The position numbers and the translations under genes were made by a program. The notes beneath the pieces are model-generated. The model was given only the letters and a program-made list of their open reading frames with translations. It ran no database searches and was not told the origin of the DNA. Shown piece after piece: positions 35,217-45,189 of a DNA stretch of 64,000 nt (position 1 is the stretch's first letter; every line of letters begins with the position of its first letter). The DNA lies in assembly GCA_951799425.1 (NCBI GenBank), contig OX637406.1:24608390-24672389 (forward strand). The letters run 5' to 3'. The DNA comes from Ilex aquifolium (taxonomy: Eukaryota; Streptophyta; Magnoliopsida; Aquifoliales; Aquifoliaceae).

Positions 35217-36018
35217 TGATTGGTTGATAATTACGTCGTTCCTAACCTCGTAACATCACCCTCACCCTCAATGTGTGTATGTGGCTTATAGTGATGGGGG
35301 AGTGTCACTCTCCCTCCGGATGATGCAAGAAGATAGGAAACAACAACAAAATGGATGTGAATGGAAATGTGATGAACAAAATAGATGGAATGAGATGCGG
35401 TGTGCACAAAAATGCTCCCCAATCGAAAGGAGTCTTTTGTGGTCGTGTGTTTTACTTGGAAAATATTCCAAGGTCGTCTCCTCAGGGAAGGAAAGGGAGT
35501 TTTGTGAAAGTGATTTTGCAAAAGTGAAAAGAAAGTGTAAAATCTTGTATTTGAGTTTTGTGTTTGGTTTGTGAATGAAAATGAAAATAAAGCAAGTGTT
35601 GGCTAATCCAAAGGATTCATTCCAATGGGAATACCAAATCAACTCAAAGCCTTCCTCCGATTGAGCATGAATGAACGATTGATTCGGGGGAAGCTAGGGA
35701 CGAGATTGGTGAGTATCTAAGCATAAACCGTGACTAGGCCTACGGAATATCAAAGGCTCACCAACTCATCCACTCTCAACCCCGTCAAACCGAACCATTT
35801 GACTCTAAAGGGAGGAATGAAGAAGAGTTGAAAATGGTATTCCCAAGAGGAATTTTCCCTTGGATTAACCAACTTAAATCCTAGCTACTCATATTAAAAA
35901 TGCATAAAGGAAAGACAAGCATAATGTAAATGAAAGACATTGTATAGAAATGAAGCTTTAAAGCATGAAACTAAACTTGAAGTAAGAAATCTAAAGCTAT
36001 GAACAAAAACATTCAATA
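35217..36018 (-). repeat. Partial third LTR of LARD-1 (inverted)
   Basis: Minus strand matches positions about 1029-1829 of the LARD-1 LTR, ending AACCAATCA next to the TSD. It is joined head-to-tail to the end of the second LTR through 'ttttg', the first bases of the internal region. Confidence 0.87.
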
Positions 36019-36220
36019 CAAAATGATTGGTTGATAATTACGTCGTTCCTAACCTCGTAACATCACCCTCACCCTCAATGTGTGTATGTGGCTTATAGTG
36101 ATGGGGGAGTGTCACTCTCCCTCCGGATGATGCAAGAAGATAGGAAACAACAACAAAATGGATGTGAATGGAAATGTGATGAACAAAATAGATGGAATGA
36201 GATGCGGTGTGCACAAAAAT
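36019..36220 (-). repeat. End of LARD-1 3' LTR (inverted)
   Basis: Minus strand gtgcacaccgcatctc...ccaatca continues exactly where 32930 stops (gagcatttt), showing the original continuity across TRIM A. Confidence 0.9.
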
Positions 36221-36554
36221 TGTGAGATCCTGGCTAGTCCCACATCGGTTGCTTGGGGGAGATCTGGGCTGTTTATAAGTGACTCCTGTACTACCTCTTT
36301 GTAAGAGGCGGGTACGGGGTGTTACAAATGGTATCAGAGCCGACCCTGACCGGCTGGTGGTGGGTAACCCTGCACGGGTGCTCGTGTGAGCCTAGCGCTG
36401 CGGCGTGGTAAAGCTGCACGGGGACGTGCAGCCCTGAGGGGGGTGGATTGTGAGATCCTGGCTAGTCCCACATCGGTTGCTTGGGGGAGATCTGGGCTGT
36501 TTATAAGTGACTCCTGTACTACCTCTTTGTAAGAGGCGGGTACGGGGTGTTACA
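36221..36554 (+). mobile_element. Complete TRIM element, 334 bp
   Basis: Two 106-bp LTRs (36221-36326, 36449-36554) starting TGTGAGATCC and ending GTGTTACA, apparently identical. PBS TGGTATCAGAGCC (36329-36341, 13 nt, initiator tRNA-Met) and polypurine GAGGGGGGTGGA (36436-36447). Internal part 122 bp, non-coding, with a gctgcac/gtgcagc stem (about 36409-36432). The flanks differ (AAAAT left, AAATC right) because the copy is a recombinant of two insertions. No 5S-like sequence, so not Cassandra. Confidence 0.93.
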
Positions 36555-38428
36555 AAATCAAATCATTGTTAGAGGCTACCCATTGAATGGGTGTTTTTAT
36601 ATAACAAAATCTTGTGTCTTCCTGGGCAACGGATTTTGGAATCGCACCGCCGGCTCCGTGGGCCTATCTACACTTTTTGGACTTGCACCGTCGGAGTGTA
36701 TGAACCAGTGGTTCCGGGTTTTTCACCCGAGGGAGTGTCTAGCCCTACTTGTTTTACCCGACACAAGTTTTCCTTATGCAATGCAACCGTGCAACTCAGT
36801 CGGATCTTCGATCCCGACTTTCCCGAGTTCACATACCAACCACCAAGATTTGGTGTTTGATCCACAACACATGCACACACCCACACTCATGCCTATGACC
36901 CATGAATGCGATGTCAACTCACCCACACACACTCATGTCTTATAACCATGAATGTGATGTACCCATGAGAATGCAATGTAATATACCCTTGCATCTTCTC
37001 CACATGTTCAATATGTATGAATGCCATATGAACAACTCAACAATAAATCCACATATCCATGGTACTTCATATCATAAGCATATGTATATAAATACCATAA
37101 TTCAACACTTTGTCAACACCTCGTAAGCATGTGTATATCAACATTTTCCTTAATCACAATATCCAAGCATGTTATACATAGTTCATGCAAAACATACTTC
37201 ACATTTTCATCAAAGCATTTACTCAACACCTTCAAAGCATCCAAGATCATGTAATCACATAATATACTCAAATTCATCATAAAGCTCAAGAAATCATATT
37301 AATTGATTTCTACACAATTATACCAAGATAGAATTCATTCTACCCATAACATAACCTCATATGTCATAATTTCTCAGGAAATTATCAACTACCATTCCTA
37401 ATTGTCCATTTCATTTAGGAATTCACTTTACCCAATTTCCCATATCAATTTTCTACACTTCAAGTTTCTTTATGAAATTTACCCATCAAGTAAATTTATT
37501 TACCCATTTCATACCAACCTTGCTTAGCACATTTGGTACTCATTTCCCACACATGAAATGCATTAGTGGTACATTAAACTAGAGAATGTGATTTAAATCT
37601 TGCTACCCATTCTCAATACCCATTTCACCCAAATAACCACAATAGGCAAGTGATACATATATATATACACCTACCCATTCCATATAACCTTCCTAGGTTG
37701 GAAATAAACCTAAGTAGGAAGAAAATCCTACCTCTTGTAGAGTGTAGAATCGCCGTGGGAAGCTCCTAGAACTCAAAGCAAGCTTGAATCCTTCACTTCC
37801 AAATTTTCGGCCCTCCAACGTTCGGTGAAAACCGTCGTTTTTGGTACCCACGCGTAGCCCTCGACGCGTAGAGCAACTCTTGTTCTTGGCCCGAATCGAT
37901 TTGAGCGCTAGAACGGAGTAGATCGTAGAGAGAAGGTGGAGTTTTCTCTCATTTTCCCTCTCTTCTTTTCTCTCGGCTGAAACCGGCTGAAATGGTGAAG
38001 GAGAAGTCTGATTTTTCAGACTTTAGGCCCCTATTTATATTTTTAGGATACTTGGCCCACAATTGGCCACATGTCCTATTTAATTTCGGGTCCGTTTTAA
38101 TCCCGAAACGACTAAATTTCGCTCCGGTTCAAGTTCGAATTATTTTTATTTCAACTTGCCTCTAATATTTCCCCAAACTTTAAAATTTTATAAAAATTTC
38201 GTGCACGGGATCACCCGAGGCCCGTTCGTCTCGTAAAACGCGAAAAATCCGACTATCTCGGAATTCAACGAAATTTGACGTGGTAACTAGATTTCGCGAG
38301 ACGAATCCAACGGTGGAATCCGTTTCGTCATCCGAGATTTAGAAAAATTCAGTTTTTCAACTAGTACCGAAGTGGCAATTCACCTATTGCCCTTGTTCGT
38401 CAAAGTTTAAATTTTCTGGGGTTTCACA
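36555..38428 (-). mobile_element. S3: Tekay-like solo LTR, second half, TSD GAATC
   Basis: Near-identical to 50110-51995 of S4; ends GGGTTTCACA followed by GAATC. True orientation minus. TATA-like box at about 38032-38045 and the conserved U3 block at 38225-38340. The paired frames here and in S4 are LTR, not genes. Confidence 0.92.
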
Positions 38429-39056
38429 GAATCTCCCACAATGGGAGTATTTATAAGCAAGGAGGAGGAGGTAAAGAAGTGTAAAAGAATAGTACAAAGT
38501 CCTCAAAGTCTAAGTGAATTCCCTATGGTCCGACTAGAAAATCAACCACTCTGCAGCCTGTCTGGGAACTACATTCGAACATTTAATGGAGTTCGAACGT
38601 TGAATCTTGTCTTCTGTTATGGGCGTTCGAGCGCTTAATGGAGTTTGAACGTGGACTCAAGTGGCTTTTGTCACCCACAGTAAATAGCAAGCCATGTATC
38701 ATCACTATGGCAGTCTTGTCCTTAAATAAATCAAGATGACGTTCGAACGTTGTACTCAAGTAGCTCTTGGTCTTTTGTGAAAATAACTACAACACGACAT
38801 ATGCCATCACCTCAGCAGTCTGTTCTTCAAATAATTCAGTAGGAAGTTCGAACGTGGATTGGCGTTCGAACATTTGGTCCGAGTTCCAAACTTCTCCAAT
38901 TTTCTTCCAGAACATGTGGGCGTTGCATGAAAGTTTGGTATCCATTGACTTTAGGCTTTCGTGCAACTTGTTCCTGAAATGTCATCATTTAAACTCCATC
39001 AAAGCATAATTAGTCTTGTTAAAGAATAGTAAGATGCAAATTTTAGCTATTCATCA
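38429..39056 (-). repeat. Y1 3' LTR, U3 piece
   Basis: LTR start TGATGAATAGC on the minus strand at 39056, after PPT-like ttaggttggggtg. TATA (minus) at about 38447-38458. CGTTCGAACG-type palindromes at 38572-38880. Matches 59560-60170. Confidence 0.88.
38572..38880. repeat. Palindrome array, CGTTCGAACG type, in Y1 LTR
   Basis: About eight variants of (A)CGTTCGAACG(T), often paired with 9-16 bp spacers, upstream (minus strand) of the LTR TATA box. Confidence 0.88.
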
Positions 39057-40816
39057 CACACCCCAACCTAAATATTGTTAGTCTCTAGTAATACAACAAC
39101 AATTGAATGGGAAATAATTTACAATGCCATTTTTGTAGGTCATCCTGTTGCATTTAGCATATGCAACAAGCCGTTAAACCCCTAGGTTTCCCTAGGGGAC
39201 GAGTGTTGTCTCGTGAGGGTTTTCAGTGAAGCTACCCACAAATTTCAGTCGAATAGATGTGTATGTCTGAGATTGCTTGTCAGAGTGAATTAGCACCATG
39301 GTCGTTGAGACACCCAACCCTTAATTTCGACTTATCTCCCAAACACTTCTCTTTTATAGATACGTATTCTATGCAAAAATAAGCATTTGTCACATTGGTA
39401 TTTGAAATTCCATATGTAGTAGGAATAATCATTATAGCGACAGGAATTGTTACATAACAAACACTCATCTTTACAACCTTCCCTGGATAACTTTGATTTC
39501 ACAAACCTCTCTTAGAATGCTCTCAGCCAAAATTCCCTCCGAGTATAATGACTTTTCTCTCAAAGGGAACGTGATCAGAAGAAGGCTAATTGTAAATTCA
39601 CATGCACAATTAGTATGGGAGTGAAATCTAATGAAACAGACTAATATTGTTTGGCATAATCTCATGGAAGAATATTGATACAAATCAAGTAATTTTATTA
39701 ACATACCCTAGACTTTTGGTTGACGACCTACATATGCATCCAACTTGAGATCAATTAGGGATTTTTATAGGTTGTAATGTAGCCAGGGTTCAGTGGTTTA
39801 AGATACGACGTCAATGGTATTCAAAAACTATCCTTTCTTTATGTAATGTAGCACACCTCTTTCTAGCCTTTCGAAACTTCCCCAACATGGTATTTCTTTC
39901 TTTCTTTCTTTCTTTTTCTCATTTTTCACTTTCTTGGCCATTTTCTATTTTTTTTCTTTCTCTTTCTTTTTTAGTTGTTTCCACGAACTTTTCTTTCTTT
40001 GAACAGTAGCCACCATCTTCTTTAAGTTTTCTCTTGCTTTTCTGTATCATACTAATTTATAAGAGGGTGCAAGAAAATTAGATAGTAAAGGTATGTCAAA
40101 TATATTTTCCTGTGGCTGGGGTATCATATGGGGTACCTGAAAAAAGAAATCATACTTTAAAAGATCAATCATGGCAAACTAGGGATATAATTTTGTAAAA
40201 GAAATGGCTAAGGCTCAAAATTAAATCAAAGATGGCCTAAGATCCTTTCCCAAGTATGTGCATATGTATGTGTCGTATGAACAGATTCTTTGTGGGATAC
40301 GTCAATAGATTGCTCTAGTTTCGTCAATTCATAACAATTTTAATGAGACTATTCAAGGATAGAAATTGAAAAACCTTACTTGAGTAAATGTTGATTTTCT
40401 CTTAAAAGCATCGCAAGGCTCGAGAACTTACCATGGTGCTCTTTGTTATCTCCACTGGTTATGTCAGGTTTTCAAAGAATGTTGGTTATATATCAATTCC
40501 ATTTTCGATTCTGGTCATCTTGTACCTTAAGAATAACAAATACCAATGTACATTTGACATTTAAGCATAGAGAAAATACCATTTTTAAAAGACATGTGAT
40601 TTTAAGTCTGGATTGTCAGGTGAGGCGTCAAACTGATCATGTGCTTAAGTCACTTTAGCAATCAATCTCAATGTTAACATCTGTTTCATCAATTATTTAA
40701 CAAAATAACAATGTAATGTTAAGTCTAACACGTGCATTTAAAAAGATAGAATATAACAAAAACTATTTCATTCATTTCACAAAATATCATCGTTCAGCAC
40801 CAAAAAAAAAAAAGAT
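39057..40816 (-). other. Y1 spacer between third ORF and 3' LTR
   Basis: No gene supported. Contains the PPT next to 39056, a (cttt)n run (about 39896-39912) and several pyrimidine-rich patches. Homologous along its length to 60171-62000 of Y2. Confidence 0.75.
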
Positions 40817-41078
40817 TCAAATCATCCAAAAACAACAACCAGTCATCCACTCTCTCGTCTCCCCAGCGATTGAAGGTCCTCTAACTCCACCCCTCAAAAA
40901 GCTGAGAATCTCCTCCTGCTGTTAGAGAATCTCATCTTACTTGGCCTCGATGCCAAGCATGATGTCCCGTAATGACCATCGGGTGCTGGTGCTGGTACCT
41001 GCCTCAGTCTGGTTTGTGCCTGTGCCCCTGCCTCCTTGGCCCCTCTCTGTTCCTCGGCGTCCAAAGTATCCTGCACCT

Positions 41079-42733
41079 TGCTTGACTTATTCCCTCGTTC
41101 CTAAATCTCCGAACATGAACCCACAATGTGTATATGGCTGAGTGAGTGTCACTCTCACTCGGGTTCGATGTGAGAAATGGGAAACAGATGTGTGAATGAA
41201 ATGTGTGTGTGTGAACAAAAGTGCTCCCCAAGCGCAGAGAGACTTTTGAGTGTCGTGTTTTACTTAGAAATCGTATTCCAAGGTCGTCTCCTCAAGAAAT
41301 GAGGTGAATTGTTTTGAAGGTGATTTTGGTGAAAAAGGAAAAGTGTAAAAATATTTGAGGTTTGAGTTTGGTAATATGTGTTCTTGATGAAAATGAAATG
41401 GAAACAAGTGTTGACTAATCCGAAGAGGTCATTCCAATGGGAATGCCAAATCAACTCAAGACCTTCCTCCAATGGTGCCTAGATGTTTGATTGATTCGTA
41501 GGAAGCGCGGGACTAAAATAGAGGTGAGGATTCAAGCATACGCCGTGACAAGTCTACGGTGTATCAAGAACTCACAGCCGCGTCTACACTCAACCTACTC
41601 AAACCAAATCATTGTACACTATGAGGAGGAATGAAAAAGAGTTGATTTAGCATGCCCAAGAGAGTTCTCCCTTGGATTAGCCAACTTAAAGCTTAGCTAC
41701 TCATACTTAATGCAAGAACATAAATGGAATAAAGAGACATTGTAAAGCAATGAAGATTGGAACTTAAATCAATGCAAGAAAAGTTAAATTGAGAAGAAGT
41801 GCATTGAATACCCATATTAAAAGCTTGAAATGTAGAAAACTTACTCCAACAATGGTAGAATCTAAATGGTGTATTTAAACTTGCAATGTACTTGAAATAA
41901 ATGACATTAAAGACAATAAATGAAGCTTACAAGACTCGTACAAAAGATTACAAGTGAAATGGATGGAAGAAATGTAAAAATCTAAGCTTTCTCTCTATAA
42001 ACTATGTCTTCTTTCTTGGAGCTTCTCTCTCTACAATGCAATACAATCTGAATAAAATTTAAAGGAGCCTGCATTTTCGTCCATGAATCTTCTCCTAGGT
42101 GTGTGACAGACCTCTGATCCTTAGGAGGCTGATTGGAAGGCATTGGGCAGGCTAAGATAGCCTACCCAGCAACTCCCAGGCTTCCTCTCTTCTCTCTCCT
42201 CCTCATTAATGCTCAAGCCTTCAAAGTCCAAGGCTAGGGTTGAGGAGGCATGTCTGTGTGTAAGGAGTGTCAGGGAACAAGTGGGAGACCCATGGGTTGG
42301 ACCCCTATCTGGCAGAGCTTTAGTTGCAGAATCTGGCATTTTTCAGCAAAACCTACCGGTAGGTCGATGGCCAAACCTACCGTTAGGTTTTACTCCAGTA
42401 GGCAAAACCTTATGGTAGTTTTTCGGTAGAACCCACTCTAGTAGCCAAAACCTACCGGTAGCTTTATGACAAACCTACTGGTAGGTTTTAACTTGTTTTG
42501 CTTAAATGTTGATTCTTTCACCTCCCAAGCCCTCATCAAGCCTCCTCCTCAACTCCATTGATCTTAAGCACCATAATAGGGGCCTAACATGCACCATTTA
42601 AGCTCTTTTACCTGCAAACACACCAAAACCTCAATAAAAGCTCGAAACATTGCAATTCCTCTCATTTCACCACAAAAAAGAGTATAAAAGGGGTGTAAAT
42701 GCACACATGATATGCAATATTTCTTTCTAATCA
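41079..42733 (-). mobile_element. P3: solo LTR of family P inside Y1 third ORF
   Basis: Minus strand TGATTAGAAAGAAATATTGC (42733) to ...AAGTCAAGCA (41079), 1655 bp. Flanks CACCT (41074-41078) and CACGT (42734-42738) look like a target repeat with one mismatch. Its start and body are related to the LARD-1 LTR. It contains an AACCTACCGGTAGGTT array at 42350-42490. Confidence 0.83.
42350..42490. repeat. Palindrome array, AACCTACCGGTAGGTT type, in P3
   Basis: About six copies of an A/T-swapped relative of the AACCTTCCGGAAGGTT palindrome, at the position where P1 and P2 carry the latter. Confidence 0.9.
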
Positions 42734-43636
42734 CACGTCATCGGTGCCTTGGGCCAGTAGCTCATCCTGTCTCATCGCTAGGCTGCCTCTGTGACCTTGG
42801 CTTCTTCGAAAGGACACCTTGTTCAACGGTCCCATCGGCTTTTGCACTCCCATCTGTGGCCTAACTTGCACTCCCCAGTCCAGGCACATCTCCGTCACAA
42901 GTGTACCGAAGGGGAGTGAATTCCTCTTCACATCACACCCCTTCATCACCTCCGTCAAGATCAAGGATGGGAGGTCTATGATTTGGCCTCTTCCTATTGC
43001 GTATAGCAATCGGGCCATCTCCGGGAGTATCTCATTTTTACGTCCGATGGGGGCAAGGTTGGAGACTGCAATCAAGTTTCACATATTGTACTTGTCCGTC
43101 AATTCACCTTGCCAAAAAAATCTCCGTCCTTCCCAAGCAAACGTCGCCAAGCCCGTCAACTCAACTCCGACCTCATCCATCCCCACATTCTTTCTCGGGG
43201 GGTAGCTTGGCCTTGGTACCCGCTATATGGCCCTCATCTCTACAATATAATCTTCATTGACATTAATGTGAGTTCCCCTCACATAAGTCTTGATCACCGC
43301 ATTGACAATTTCGGCGTTGGAGTAAAACTCCTACACCAACTCCTTCACCGCCTCTCCTCCATTCCTCAAGTACATTGTCCATCCCCTCACCTCCATATTG
43401 GCATAAAGCCATAACTCCACAAAATCAATCAACTCAATGGAACGTTCACAAACAATTGCTTGCTTTTGATAAAAATTGTCATACCTATCCGCTTTGAGAA
43501 CATTAGGGAATCGGGTTCTGTCGTACCTTCAGACTATGGGTGGCCTTCCCTCTCATTCCTCAATCACTTCCTCCACAAAATTGGGCTCTTGGTTGGCCGC
43601 CTTGTGCCTAATGGGCATCTTCATTCTTGGAGGCAT

Positions 43637-45180
43637 GATTCTCAGATTTTTGGGGTTTTAGGGCAATAAAAGTTTGGATTTCTTGGTGAAAAGGTGAGAA
43701 ATGAGGTGGGAATGTGTTTGGGATGGTGGATTTTGGGTAGAAATTGAGAATGAATGGGGTTTAGAGGATGGGGAGGTGAAAATTCGACGAGGGTTTGCAA
43801 GGGTTTTGGGTGATTTTGAAATGGAGAAGACAAACCAGGTATTTATAGCCAAGCAGACAACGTTTGAACATTACTAACGTTCGAGCGTGTATAGAAGGAT
43901 TTTTAACAAATAGTTTGAACGTTACACTGTCGTTCGAACGTTTAGTGCTCCCAGTACTTTTCATGTCCTATAGAGGCCAAAGTACTGTGAGCTCCTGGCG
44001 CTCGAATGTGGATATGGCGTTCGAACGTTGGGTCCTAGTTCAAACGTTAATCATTCCTTCGAACATTTGGTGCTCCCAGTACTTTTCATGTCCTACATAG
44101 GCCAAAGTACTGTGAGCAGCCAACGTTCGAACGTGAACTGGCATTCGAACGCCAAATCAAAAATCATAATTTTATGCACATTTATATACACACATTAAAA
44201 GAAGGCTATATACATAATTTGAACTTGGAAAAACCGTAGCGTCTCAAGATAAGTCCCTACCCATGCTTCAGGTTGGTATTCTAAGACATTCCTTACTCAG
44301 CCCACGTTTTCATTTCAACAAAAAATTGTACAATTAACCCAAAGATATTTACACTTTTTACAAAAAAGTTCAGACCTTTGGCTTTCATCCCAAAAACACA
44401 GTTTTTCTCAATTTTGTCGAAAAGCATTCTAATTCGAGTCTTCCCCTATCTCCATGCCATTCGAACAATTAGTGGCTCTTTTAATTTTTGTCGCACAAAA
44501 CGTGTAAGTACAGTACCGGAATAACATGGCGTCTTAGGATAATCCTTACTCTGCCAATTCACTATCCCGTCTAATCAATCGAGTGCGCGACCGAAAATTG
44601 GTTCAGAACACTGATTACATTCTTTCATGTGAAAGATCCTGCCACATTGTTTACAGACACCAAGTCTTTTGGCACGGACGTTTAACAAAAGTGCTTATGC
44701 CACACAGTGGTTTTGCTTGCTCTTCTTGGATTTCAGTTTTTCTCACCAATCTTGCTTTTCCCATTATCATAGAATGCACATCAGATTGAAAAAGTGCGTA
44801 AAATGCCTAAACTGAACCAAAAAATCTTACTATCCATGCTTGCTAAGCTTAGGACACTTTATCTGGTTCTTTACCGTCTGCCAGTCACAATGATGATTAG
44901 AGTTGCTTTAAAGACATGATCATCAATTTTTTTATATATATACTATAAAGACTGTATAAATATGAAATACAACACAGAATAGGGAATACAAGACAAAATA
45001 CGCAATATGATCAAGAAAAATTTTGAACTGTAGTTCTCACCCCCAACCTAAACTCAACATTGTCCCCAATATTTCGAATTTACCAGTATACTCAAAGTAG
45101 AGTTAGGATTGAAAGTAGAGATTTGTTCATCTGCCGATGCCTACAAACAAAATACACAAATTAATCATCTTTACGAAGAT
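43637..45180 (-). other. Y1 spacer between pol and third ORF, with palindromes and internal TATA
   Basis: Contains the signature attggggacaatgttgag...aggttgggggtgag on the minus strand (about 45040-45075), degenerate CGTTCGAACG palindromes (43858-44155) and a minus-strand TATA ggctataaat (43841-43850) about 205 bp before the third-ORF ATG. No gene. Confidence 0.75.
43841..43850 (-). promoter_or_regulatory. Candidate internal promoter TATA of Y1 third ORF
   Basis: Minus strand GGCTATAAAT, directly downstream of the palindromes and 205 bp before the ATG at 43636. Same arrangement at 63357-63366 in Y2. Confidence 0.6.
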
Positions 45181-45189
45181 CAGGGTTTC

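Larger units (their letters stand above)
33024..36220. other. Inverted segment between two TRIM copies
   Basis: Four target-site pairs are split by this block and match only after reversing it: AAAAT (32926-32930 complement, 36216-36220), AAATC (33024-33028 complement, 36555-36559), GAATC (34257-34261 complement, 38429-38433) and CTCAT (26058-26062, 35212-35216 complement). Z's GAAAT (21716-21720, 34696-34700 complement) agrees too. Confidence 0.93.
40817..43636 (-). pseudogene. Third ORF of Y1, split by P3 LTR
   Basis: Minus-strand ATG at 43636 (MPPR-like start shared with Y2). The N-terminal half (43636-42734) has frameshifts. A clear stretch reads NLAPIGRKNEILPEMARLLYAIGRGQIIDLPSLI and KGCDVKRNSLPFGTLVTEMC. 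The C-terminus (41078-40817) holds a Gln/Glu-rich helix (DEIL.QQEEIL) and has stops. P3 occupies 41079-42733. It resembles the 'putative plant transposon protein' domain often found after pol in Athila-like elements. Function unknown. Confidence 0.78.

Noticed and set aside
36221..36554. Cassandra-type TRIM carrying a 5S rRNA promoter
   Set aside because: No 5S-like box in the 106-bp LTR.
36547..36945. Pairs of matching ORFs at 36547-36945 and 50131-50506, and at 35275-35642 and 27467-27833
   Set aside because: These are homologous LTR sequences (S3/S4 and LARD-1 LTR copies). Identity reflects shared repeats, not coding constraint.
40894..41076. Short Ala/Arg/Pro-rich ORF
   Set aside because: Wrong frame of the third-ORF C-terminus of Y1; the homologous frame is set by comparison with 62028-62150.
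43109..43414. Plus-strand ORFs opposite the third ORF of Y1 (and 62323-62586 in Y2)
   Set aside because: Shadows of the minus-strand third ORF; no independent support.
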